DNA of 27,454 nt from Lasiodiplodia sp. COLG20 (taxonomy: Eukaryota; Ascomycota; Dothideomycetes; Botryosphaeriales; Botryosphaeriaceae): the NCBI GenBank assembly GCA_009801085.1, contig VNWV01000067.1, positions 1 through 27,454 on the forward strand, in the 5' to 3' direction. The translations under genes were made by a program, and so were the position numbers. The notes under the pieces were generated by a model. The model searched no databases. It saw only the letters and a list, made by a program, of their open reading frames with translations, and was not told the origin of the DNA. Each line of letters starts with the position of its first letter. Within the stretch, counting starts at the first letter, position 1. Below, piece after piece: positions 1 through 9,708 of this stretch.

Positions 1-356
1 ACCCTCCTCTCCATCCGCCCCCTCTCCCCCCTCTGAACCGCCTGCTCTTCGCACCCCCTCTTCCACCCCTCCAACCACCGCACCCGCCCCTGCAACTCGC
101 CCAGCTGCATGCGCCGCACGTCGTCCCGCGCGCGCAGCGCGTGCCACATGTCGCCGTTCGCGGCGGCGAGGGATTGGTTGCGCGCGATGAGCGCTGCGTT
201 GGCGCGATGCAGCGAGGCGATGGTTTGTGTTAGTTGCGCGTTTTGGGTGGCTAGGGATAGTAGGGCGGAATCTGGCGACGACGACGGCGGCGGCGACGAC
301 GGGGACGTTGGGTTTGGGTGAGGTTTCGTGGCGGGGAGGCGCGGGCTTGATGGCAT
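1..356 (-). CDS. Coiled-coil protein, 5' part only (runs off the left edge)
   Basis: The minus strand is open from an ATG at 356-354 to the window edge, giving about 118 residues without a stop. The first ~30 residues (start MPSSPRLPATK) are Pro/Ser-rich and probably disordered. Residues ~30-75 have regularly spaced Leu/Ile and Asn (LLSLATQNAQLTQTIASLHR, then NAALIARNQSL), typical of a coiled coil. The rest is rich in Arg, Glu and Trp. No basic DNA-binding region precedes the coil, so bZIP is not supported. The strand is GC-rich with third-position C/G bias, which supports real coding. The family is not recognised and the C-terminal portion lies outside the window. Confidence 0.6.
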   Translation of the reverse strand, partial: MPSSPRLPATKPHPNPTSPSSPPPSSSPDSALLSLATQNAQLTQTIASLHRANAALIARNQSLAAANGDMWHALRARDDVRRMQLGELQGRVRWLEGWKRGCEEQAVQRGERGRMERR

Positions 357-1758
357 TTTTTGGGGTTTGGGTTGGGTGTGGGTTGGTTGGGTTGAGGAAA
401 GGATTGTTTTTGTGTTGGAGGTAGATTTCGAGTCGTTTGGTCGTCGTGGTTTCCTCCGTGGGTGAGTTGTATTCTTGGGATTTGAGACTGAGAAATAGAT
501 CATAGGAGGGCGAGCTGCATATACGATCATGATGGTTGAGCGAAGTGAGAAGGGCCATGGCAGTGCAGACGGTCAAATATGTGAGCCGGGCAGAAGTGTG
601 GGCCAGGGCCTCTGGTGAATGCCCTGGATTGGTACCGTGGTCTAAAATCAAGGACTCTATCAACCGTTATTCAACAAATGTGCCTTGCATGATCATACCC
701 AGGGTCCAGGCAATAGCTTCCAACCAAGTAGAAAGTTTTCCTTCCTACCACAGTATGCAATTAGTATGTACGATTCTATCAGGCTACACGATTGAACATG
801 CCTCATGAAACGGCAGCAGAAGTTTGTAAAGTAGCATGCAACAACCCAAGAAGGCCCGCATCGAGAAACCGTCGAAAGCGCTGTCGCAGTCACTGCCGCT
901 ACTTCTCTCATTTCCGTAGCTCTTATTCACATCGGGAGAGCCGCTGTTGGCAGGCACGGTCGTTGAGGGAGTATCGGGTAGCTCAATACATCACCCGTTC
1001 ACCTCCTTAGCTTCGCGCATCCGCGCAGCCGAACACCACGTATCGAAGGCACATGACCGCTTTTGACGAGATTACTACCTCGAGTCTTTCCCACTTATTC
1101 GCGAGGTACAGTTCCCTCTCGCGGCCGGTGGCTAGCGCGAAGAAAAGCAGGGGCTTAAAACAGGGAATGACTGTGCCCATTCAGATGATGTGGTAGGTCA
1201 AGCCCGCAGTCCATCTCTCTTTTCGGGAGTTTATAGGACTGTAGTTGCCTCTTCGAGTATCTCTGCAGCGATCAGAAGCGATGAATGGGCAGCTGGGACA
1301 GGGATATGGACACGATGCACGAATGAGTCAGCACATGCTGCTCAGGCACTCAGGCAAACGACAGTTTCGCCATACTATGCAAGCCTCCACATGATACGGG
1401 AAACACTGACGAGATGTGTGACTTTCTTTTGTGATTCATAACGATTGCCCAAATCCAGGGCATAAGCATAAAAACCCAGACTCCGCCGCCGCCCATCCAT
1501 AGCAATAGCTCCGCGCTGTGGGGTCGACATTAAAAAAAGATCATGGCGCCGAATGCCGTACAAAAATAATAAACCTAGAACACCGCAAACAGGTAGAGTA
1601 GCAAGGAAAAAGAAAAAAAAACCATCCTGTCGCCGTATGTAGCCTTCTTTATGCATACCTTCGAAAGCAGCTGGGGCCATTGCACTTTGCAGTTATTTTT
1701 CGCAGAAACACATGAACAAGGTTCGCGAAGGTGAGAAAAATCCGGGGAGTGATAGCAC
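357..1758. other. Intergenic region, no gene seen
   Basis: This stretch should hold the promoter and 5' UTR of the left-edge gene and the 3' UTR of the E2 gene. Short ORFs exist on both strands, but none has homology I recognise, plausible splicing or steady codon bias. No repeat or RNA gene was seen. Confidence 0.5.
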
Positions 1759-2625
1759 TCACGCCTCGCCGAACAGGCGAGCAGTGATGTCGCCCATGTA
1801 GGCCTCCTCGAGCTCGTAGTCCATGCCGTCGTTCTTGTCGATGCCGACGTACTCGAAGGCCGCGACGACGCTGTCGACCTCGAAGCCCATGGCCACGAAG
1901 CGGTCGATAAGATCCTTGTTGTAGCCGTGATACCTGTCACACCATCAGTATGGTAACCCTCTCTCTCTCCCTCCAACCAGAGTGTGTACGTACGCAGCCA
2001 GCTTCGCCTTCTCCTCCTGCACCTTCTGCTCCTCCCGGCGCCGCTTCAGCGTCTCCTGCGTGGCGCCGCCGCTCCCGCCGGCTATCTCCTTCTTCGGCGC
2101 GTTGGCGAACTTGACGGCCCACTCGCGCGCCTTGTGCTCGAACTCGGCCGGCTGCTTGAGCAGCATGCCAGCCACCTCTGCATCCTGCGGATCCTTCGGC
2201 TCGGGCGTGCTGAGCAGCGATTGCAGCGATATGAGGGCGGATTTGATGGTCAAGACGGGCGACCAGGCTTGCGAGAGCGTGTCGAGACATATGGCGCCCT
2301 GTTTGTTGTTGATGGAGCGGTTAGTTGGGGGAGCATTCAACAGAGTAGGGAGTCCCATGGTACGCACAGTTTGAGAGCTGACGTTGGGGTGCCAGATCCT
2401 GGTCTCGAACTTCATGACGGGCGGCCTGAAGGGGTAGTCGGTGGGGATCTTGATGTCGACAGAGTACTCGCCGCCCTCGTAGGGAGTGTCGGGCGGGCCC
2501 TTGAAGAAGCCGCGCAGGTGGGTGAGGTCGTCATCGCGGTGCGTGTCAACGCGGATGCCGGAGTGCGGGTCCGACTTGATGTCTGCGATCTCTTTGGCGA
2601 TGCGGCGGGTGCGGTTGGAGGCCAT
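1759..2625 (-). CDS. UBC1: Ubiquitin-conjugating enzyme E2 with C-terminal UBA domain (Ubc1/UBE2K type)
   Basis: Class II E2 that takes ubiquitin from E1 onto a catalytic cysteine and, in studied homologues, extends K48-linked chains for proteasomal degradation. Exons: 2625-2368, 2298-1994, 1933-1759; introns are 69 and 60 bp; product 245 aa. The UBC fold spans residues ~1-150 and shows FKGPPDTPYEGG, the HPN motif in IWHPNVSS, and the active-site Cys90 in GAICLDTL, which is restored by removing intron 1. A charged linker follows. The UBA domain (~188-245) contains YHGYNKDLIDRF, the MGF loop and a final GDITARLFGEA. The start MASNRTRRIAKE matches the usual Ubc1 N-terminus. Intron 1 is a multiple of three and open, so retention would insert 23 residues just before the active-site Cys. 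The stop codon overlaps a perfect GTGAGT donor, so a slightly different last exon is possible. Divergent from RPT2. Confidence 0.95.
2299..2367 (-). other. Intron 1 of the Ubc1-type E2 gene, reading frame left open
   Basis: The donor is GTGCGT and the acceptor AACAAACAG. Splicing joins NVSSQT to GAICLD, as in the E2 family. The 69 bp are in frame without a stop, so only the family alignment reveals the intron. Confidence 0.9.
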
Positions 2626-3328
2626 GGTTGGGGATGGGTGTAGAATGAAGTGTGGGAGGTGGTGGATGTTTAAAGTGGGTGGCCGGGGTTGGCGAGGCAA
2701 AAGCAATATGGGGTGTGAAGGCGGGAAGGTGCTTCTGTTGGTTGTGGTCAGCGCGATACCGTGATGGCGGGGCGCGTGCGGCGGGGTCGCGGAAACGAGA
2801 GGGTTCTAAGCATTCACAACGGAACCCGTTGGCAGAGAGCAGCCATCGCAGGAAGTGGTTGGGCGCTTGAAGAATGCAAGGCTGCTGCAGGCGCAGCAAC
2901 CGCGCAGCAACGGCGGGCAGAACTCACATCGAAGTCTGGGTTGAGAAGCGGCAGAACTCGGAGCGTCGAGGCTGCACCAGCTCTGGGTCGCCGCCAATGT
3001 GAGCGATAGATATACTGCGCTTGGGCAACAGGGCTGAGAGCAGTCCGACGTGGTCTGCCTGGTGTGGGTTGCGAGACGGCGCGCCTCACATCCAATGACG
3101 ACGGTCGTCGGTGGACGACGGCAGAAATCACGTGCGCGGCTCGAGCGCGTCAATCGCCCGGCGCTCCAGCTCCAACAGCTCCGACCCGCCATTACCAACA
3201 CCATCGCCAAACCCATCCGCAACCACACCACCCTCCGCCATCCGCCCGCCGACCGGTCTCGCTCCGCGTCGCTCTGCTCTCTCACATCCGCGCCCCCTCA
3301 CGCACCCCGCGCCTGAAGAGCCGCCACC
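2626..3328. promoter_or_regulatory. Shared divergent promoter region of the E2 and RPT2 genes
   Basis: These 703 bp separate the two start codons, so both promoters and both 5' UTRs must lie here or overlap. The RPT2-proximal ~180 bp is pyrimidine-rich with repeated CCGCC/CCACC, fitting a 5' UTR. I found no exact copy of the yeast proteasome element GGTGGCAAA. The nearest match, CGAGGCAAA near 2694-2702, has two mismatches. Confidence 0.5.
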
Positions 3329-4916
3329 ATGGTGAGTCGCCGCTCTGGCCAGCAGAGCTCCAGACACCGCATGCTGACGTCGATCTAGGGTGCAAACCAA
3401 TCTCAAATGGGCGGTGGCCCGCCCGGCGGTGACAAAGACAAGAAGGGCGACAAGGTACGCAGCAGATTGCTCTACACGCCATTTCGGCCGCCTCGCCTCT
3501 GCAGGTCCAGACACTGACAGCTATGTAGAAGGACAAGCCCAAGTACGAGCCCCCGCCGCAGCCGACCACCCGCCTCGGCCGCAAGAAGAAGAAGAACGCC
3601 GGCCCCAACGCCGCTTCTAAGCTCCCGACCGTCTACCCCACCGCCCGCTGCAAGCTCAGGTATCTGCGCATGCAGCGCATCCACGACCACCTGTTGCTGG
3701 AGGAGGAATACGTTGAGAACCAGGAGCAGATCCGGAAGTCCAAGGCCCAGGCTCAGAACAACGCCCCCGTGTCAGCTGGCGGCGATGCGGATGCCATGGA
3801 CAGGAACGCCGATGAGAGGAGTAGGGTGGATGACATGAGAGGTAGCCCGATGGGCGTTGGCAACCTAGAGGAGCTTATCGACGACGACCACGCCATCGTC
3901 TCGTCCGCCACCGGCCCCGAGTACTACGTCTCCATCATGAGTTTCGTCGACAAGGACCTGCTCGAACCCGGCGCATCCATCCTGCTACACCACAAGTCCG
4001 TCTCCGTCGTTGGTGTGCTGACCGACGATACCGATCCCTCCGTCTCGGTGATGAAGCTCGACAAGGCCCCGACCGAGTCGTACGCGGATATTGGAGGTCT
4101 GGAGTCGCAGATTCAGGAAGTAAGAGAAGCAGTCGAGCTTCCGCTGCTGCATCCGGAGCTGTACGAGGAGATGGGTATCAAGCCGCCGAAGGGTGTCATT
4201 CTCTACGGTTCGCCCGGTACCGGCAAGACGCTACTGGCTAAGGCCGTCGCCAACTCGACAAGTGCAACATTCCTGCGCATCGTCGGCTCCGAGCTCATCC
4301 AGAAGTATCTTGGTGACGGTCCCAGGCTAGTACGCCAGCTCTTCCAGGTCGCCGCCGAGAACGCCCCGTCCATCGTCTTCATCGACGAAATCGATGCCAT
4401 TGGTACCAAGCGTTACGAGTCGACGTCCGGCGGTGAGCGTGAAATCCAGCGTACCATGCTGGAGCTCCTCAACCAGCTTGACGGTTTCGACGACCGCGGT
4501 GATGTCAAGGTCATCATGGCCACCAACAAGATCGACACCCTCGACCCCGCCCTCATCCGTCCTGGTCGTATCGACCGCAAGATCCTCTTCGAGAACCCTG
4601 ACCGTAAGCAAAATCCCCTATCCGCTATCTCAGAGAGATTTCAGTTGCTGACAAATCCGCTACAGAAAACACCAAGAAGAAGATCTTCACCCTCCACACC
4701 TCCAAGATGTCCCTCAACGAGGACGTCGACCTCGACGAGTTCATCAACCAAAAGGACGACCTCTCCGGCGCCGATATCAAGGCCATCTGCTCCGAAGCCG
4801 GTCTCATGGCCCTGCGCGAGCGCCGCATGCGCGTCCAGATGGCCGACTTCCGCACCGCAAGAGAACGCGTGCTCAAGACCAAGAACGAGGGTGAGCCTGA
4901 GGGTCTGTACCTTTAA
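3329..4916 (+). CDS. RPT2: 26S proteasome regulatory particle ATPase Rpt2 (PSMC1)
   Basis: AAA+ subunit of the 19S base ring, which unfolds ubiquitinated substrates and opens the 20S gate. Exons: 3329-3331 (the ATG alone), 3389-3454, 3529-4603, 4666-4916; introns are 57, 74 and 62 bp; product 464 aa. The N-terminus [15 protein letters not shown] has the Gly2 myristoylation pattern known for Rpt2. A basic stretch (LGRKKKKN), a coiled coil ([14 protein letters not shown]) and an OB-like domain follow. The AAA domain shows Walker A GSPGTGKT (~250-257), Walker B VFIDEID (~306-312) and the arginine-finger region IRPGRIDRK. The C-terminus GLYL is the HbYX motif that docks in the 20S alpha ring. Splicing of intron 3 gives FENPDQNTKKKIF, as expected. 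There is a Gln/Asn/Asp-rich insertion around residues 80-110. The start sits in a full GCCGCCACCATGG context. Confidence 0.97.
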
Positions 4917-6340
4917 GCCTGTCTTCTCGCTTTTCTTTTGAGTGGTGGTGGATTCCAGGTGCTGGGAATTTTCATGGTGCTTGATGAATGGAAATGGGCA
5001 TGGGTTTATGCTTAGACGTATGCGATGGTGGTGCCGTGGGGAGGGGTTGATCGAAGCGAATACTAGATGTATTAATAGGAGCGTACTTGATGAATGCGGC
5101 GCGCTACGATATTGCCGTTCATGCCTCCGCTTGGTTGACGAGTTTGCTTATCGGGCAAATGATCGGCTTCATCTTCCAATATCATCTCGATATTCCCCGT
5201 CCAGCCTCCGCCGCTTCCGTGTCACATGCCATATCCCGAACGTACTGTTGTATGCTTCCTTCATAGGCTTCCGACCTTGCAATCCCCTCCCGGAGCCGAT
5301 GGCTAACGTAGATTTGTTTTTTACTCATGTCATGGGTAGTCGAAGCTACCGTCCGGACGTGTATGCAGAATTCTTAATACCACATTCTCGTCCGGATGAT
5401 GGCTTCATCTACCCATATATGTTCTTTCCCTAAGGAAGAGCTAGGGCATTGTTACGCTATGTTCTAGAGCTCTACTAATCTTCGCGCTAGCCATCGGCTG
5501 CCGGAGGGGACTGTAGTCTCATGCAATATGCACTATTACCCCGCTTTGTATGCATACTCTGATATGTTCTCGTGCATTGGACATTGGACACGTTGTAGCG
5601 AGAGTAATTTATTGGCCAGGAAGTTGTGAAGCGGCATACGGGAGTCTAGATTTTTGTCATATTTGCCGCGCGCTTTCCGTGCATTGCTTGTAATCTCGCA
5701 ATTGAGAATGAAGGCAATGAAAAATATGATAGAAATCTAGAGCGCGCCGGGAGTATCTGAAATATTTGAGGCCGAAAATAAATGCCCCACAGCATCGGTT
5801 AAAATCAACAAAAAAAAATCCATTACAACAATGAGGGCGCTGGAGAGCGCTGTCAATACATTTGCTTCATGCAATGTCCGCCACAGCTGGAAGGTCGCAT
5901 GATGAGGGGGGTTTTGTGTTAAACCAATCAAATGCAGTCACAGTCGTGGATCTTTTTCGTTCGTTGACAGAAGTTGTTCCAAGAGACTCGCCCATTGGTG
6001 CCATGCAAGATAATCCAAACCCTGTCAAACTCATTGAGGTGAGATGTGCATACATGGAGCTTTAGCAATGTATTAGTATTTAGGAGTAGGGTTCCCTAGA
6101 AATTATCGCATCTTCTCTCAGTTTCCACGATATTTTCACCGGCATCAATTTACGTTCCCCCAATTGGATCTCTTCTTCGGATCTGATCTTCTTACGCTTG
6201 TTTATCCCAAATACCTGACCCTTATACGCTGCTAGTAGTTTCTCTCTCTTCCGGTTTTTTTTTTGTAGTGGTAGACTGACGCTAGCAGCCTTACTGGTTA
6301 TCCGCATCTCATATCTTGGGGTTCTGAGACGTGAGCGATA
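4917..6340. other. Intergenic region, no gene seen
   Basis: This holds the 3' UTR of RPT2 and the promoter of the CorA-like gene. An open stretch at 4942-5433 begins directly behind the RPT2 stop, but has no recognisable domain or splice structure and is probably chance. Composition is more AT-rich beyond 5.5 kb. No repeat or RNA gene was identified. Confidence 0.5.
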
Positions 6341-8977
6341 ATGGCGACTATCCATCCTGGAACCGTCAAGGCACCGCATTCGCCACCAGATGAACACCTG
6401 AGTCCTAATCTCTTTAGAGAGCATCTGAGTTTCGATGGCTCAGAGGGTCATGCAACTCCCGATCTCTTGGGAAGTTCCGATCTCTCAGAAGAGCATCCGG
6501 AACCCAATCTCTCGAGAAGCATTGAAGAGCTCCTTTGTGATTTCGAGAATCACCAGAAGAAACAACTTCGAATTCTCCGCGCAGTCACCAATGAAGTATG
6601 TTCAGAGAAGAAGAGATAACAAACATTGGGGCTTCAGCGTTATCTAATCATTGAAAGTGATTCAGGTCATCAACACGTCCGAACATGCTGCAATTGAGCC
6701 AATTCCACCCAATAATGCACAGCGTACAATCCGGGTCTCCGTCCAAACTCGGGAAATGATTCGGAACTGGAACAACAGAGAGAGTCCATGGAGAGAGACT
6801 CCTGGGATTTTTGGGGCCCTTCTGGATGCCATTTTCAACGACCGCGAAATTGAAGCATTGGCAACCTCGATTGAGTTGCGCATGGCGAATATGCCGGATG
6901 CACCAGTGGATCCTAACAACTTCTTTCCTCGTCTCCGTACGCGCATTAGAGATCATGTCCCTACAAGTTTTGCCCACCTACTCAGGGAAAATGATGTCTG
7001 GAAGATCACCCAGTATCGGCTCGACGACTTCGGTTGGGCTACGCCCCAGGTGAGATCTTCTTTTCAAAGTACTGCAGCCAAAGTAAACTTTTTCTAATGA
7101 ATAATCACAGAATGACGGGGAGTTGATTTACGATTCAACGGAGAATCGTCTCACTTGTGCTCGGGTCATGTATGTTGTAAAGATTTACATCTATTACCAG
7201 TGTCCCGTCGGCTGATTATACACTCTTGTAGACATGATTTCCATGAGTATCGCGATTTCAGTATCCATCAGATCCTTCAAATCGCCTATTTGTTCGCGCA
7301 TTTTTCGACCCGGCTACGAGACCAAGGCGAACTTTCCAGTCATGTGATGAAGTTTGTCCTCAGCTACGCTATGGAATGGAAAGTGTTTGAATGGCGTAAT
7401 CCTTGCACAGATTACTTCTCTACTCTCCAGTTCAATTTTAGGTTTTTCGAAATACCTTTGGACCGCCAAAAATCGGACATCGAGAGGATAAAAAAACAAG
7501 ACAAATGCTTGGTACAATCCGACTTACTTCGGGAAATTGGGTATATCCCTCGTCCAAGGAAGACGGGATCCACGATAGCAGAGAGGCGTGTATCAGTTCT
7601 CATGGCATATGGGCGATGCATGGATACGCCCTGCTGGACCATTTTCAATATTTCGGGCCTCAACACCCTGAATGCACGCGACAAATCTACGGGAGAGACA
7701 AGACAGTATTTTCTGGATGGACTCTCTCACTACCGAGCGTGGTATAGTCTGCTCGACACAGAGCTACAGAATTGTCTGCTTGCATGGCAGAAACTTTTCT
7801 CTGAGATGGACGTTGGTACTGGTTTAAGGGTGAGCTGGTCTATTGACATGAGTTTTGATAGGGCTAACGTAATGCAACAGATTGAGGAGTTGTGTAACCC
7901 TCACACCTTGAGCGATTTGATGGGCGATGGGAACGATTCAAAGAAATCGGAATTTTATTTCGTTTCCTTTTCCATGCTCCATAGATTCGCGGACTGTATT
8001 GAAGAAACGATAAGTGATCTAGAGCATTGCTGCCAAGAGATCAACGGTAGACTTGGAGAGAATGATACTTCGCTAGAGGGTAAGGAGAAGATCCAGGAAA
8101 TCAGCAGGCAGTTCCTGGAGACACACAGAGGGCACTTCCGGGATTTGATGCATCATATCCAAAGGAAGACTGATACGATAATGCTTCTACAGCAAAACGT
8201 GAGTCATCATCACCCACCTTTCCTTGAGATACGAAACTAGACTAAGTCTGGTAGCAGCTGCTCAATTCGACATCGATTCGAGACGCTTCCGAGGTCACGC
8301 ATCATGGGCGTTACATCTTCATTTTCATGATGATAACAATCATCTATTTGCCACTCGCCATTGTCACTGTACGTGCTCATTTAACCTATCTCCTATCATA
8401 CTTGACTAAACAAAAATTGCTTCATAGTCACTATTCTGCATGAACAATATTTCCGAAGACCATCCACTGGCAGCATCCATGGCTCCTTTTGCAGTCACAC
8501 TTTCTCTTGTTGCTGTGACGTATATCATTGCCAGTAGAAGCTTCCAATTTGCGAACAAGACTGAACTTCATCCTATGCTTGGTCTAATCTGGAAGTCTTT
8601 CAAATATCTTTTGGAGACGAAGACGAAGGACAAACAGCAGCCTGAAAAAGCAAATTCGACCTTGGATTATGATTCCGATAACAATCCAGATGCTCTCAGC
8701 GCCTCGTGCAAGTCTCGCGCTCTGGAGAGATTGTTGTCTTTTTTCAAGCGTAAGTGCTATCAACCTCGTGCGATGACTACTGCTGACTTGACCAGCACGA
8801 CGCTTTCAGCCTGCGGAAGTAAGCAGAGATGTTGAAAACAGAGGTAACACTGCAGCCACGGTATCAGTTACCACGCAGACTGAAGAGAATGCCACTCCAG
8901 CAATGCCCCGGCCTAAACTGAGTAGCACGGAGGGCAACGGGGAAGTTCTTATGAGATCCAAGTCCTCTCCAATTTGA
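6341..8977 (+). CDS. CorA-like Mg2+ transporter family membrane protein with a variant CMN signature
   Basis: Fungal CorA-like protein: a long cytosolic region followed by two transmembrane helices near the C-terminus. Proposed exons: 6341-6595, 6666-7049, 7111-7169, 7232-7829, 7881-8198, 8258-8368, 8428-8749, 8796-8977. All join in frame to give 742 aa; introns are 46-70 bp, several with CTAAC/CTGAC-like branch sites. TM1 is about 557-578 (YIFIFMMITIIYLPLAIVT). The signature that should read GMN is SLFCMNN (579-581). TM2 is about 594-611 (APFAVTLSLVAVTYIIAS). A helical stretch (DCIEETISDLEHCCQEI and beyond) precedes TM1, as in the family stalk. A Ser/Thr/Asn-rich tail follows TM2. The start has a good context (A at -3, G at +4). 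Transport activity is uncertain because many fungal members are divergent and GMN is altered here. The exon 6 acceptor is a tandem TAGCAG, giving or omitting one Gln. Confidence 0.82.
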
Positions 8978-9708
8978 GAAATAGAATAGAGGTTGAAATA
9001 TGGCTCAGAGCCATTCAATCTAGCTTGTAGATTTCCCGATCACCACCTCTCAAATTCACGCACTCATCAATCATTACTCGAATTCCACCTTGCATTGTGC
9101 CAAGTGTTCCAACGGCAATCCGCATGCCTACCATTCACTTGCATACTTTGCCCCATGAATAATGAGTACAGCTCGCCAACTGCGTTACCTCCGCTTTAGC
9201 TGCAGCCAAGCGTGTCCTCTGTCCATCAAGAAGACAGGTGCATATGCGGAATAAAAAAGGATAATGCGACACCGATATTGTAAGATGCATCAACCATTGC
9301 ACTGCTTCTTTCTGGAGAATATGTTTCTAGTTTACGTATCTGCATACGACCCCGTGAGCTCCACGCTGCCAACTCTAAAAAGGACAAACGGTGCTTCAGG
9401 AAGCGACGAAAGACAACTCCTTCTTAATGCTGGCAAGAAAGGCATAAGCCATGTAACCAAGTACTCGCCCTCTCAATCAGAAGGGATGAATCAGCAACCA
9501 GTACTGCATCCGCAGTATCGTGTGTTGCAACCGTCACGATTTAAAACGTTTCTGTTAGTTGGAAAAAGCGTATTGCTTCCATTTCTATTTCCGTGTGACT
9601 CCTATCATTTTGAAAATGTATGGAACGAGAACAGAAACAAGAACTTGCTTGGAAATAGATATTCTGAACAAGAAAAAAACCTATTAGCTCAAATCCATTT
9701 TTTTCTCT
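8978..9708. other. Intergenic region between convergent genes
   Basis: This is the 3' flank of the CorA-like gene and of the HET gene. A plus-strand ORF at 9264-9722 runs into the HET stop codon on the opposite strand and has no recognisable features, so it is not called. No hairpin terminator or repeat was evident. Confidence 0.5.

Noticed and set aside
1..356. Left-edge gene as a bZIP transcription factor
   Set aside because: The leucine-rich coil is not preceded by a basic region with the usual N-x2-A-A-x2-(C/S)-R pattern.
1984..2643. 219-codon plus-strand ORF opposite the E2 gene
   Set aside because: Shadow of the E2 coding strand; its Leu/Arg/Gly-rich product has no family resemblance.
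2688..2704. Possible yeast-type proteasome control element in the E2/RPT2 promoter
   Set aside because: CGAGGCAAA differs from GGTGGCAAA at two of nine positions, which is expected by chance in 700 bp.
4942..5433. 163-codon plus-strand ORF right behind RPT2
   Set aside because: No recognisable motif, no intron signals, erratic composition, and it lies in what should be the RPT2 3' UTR.
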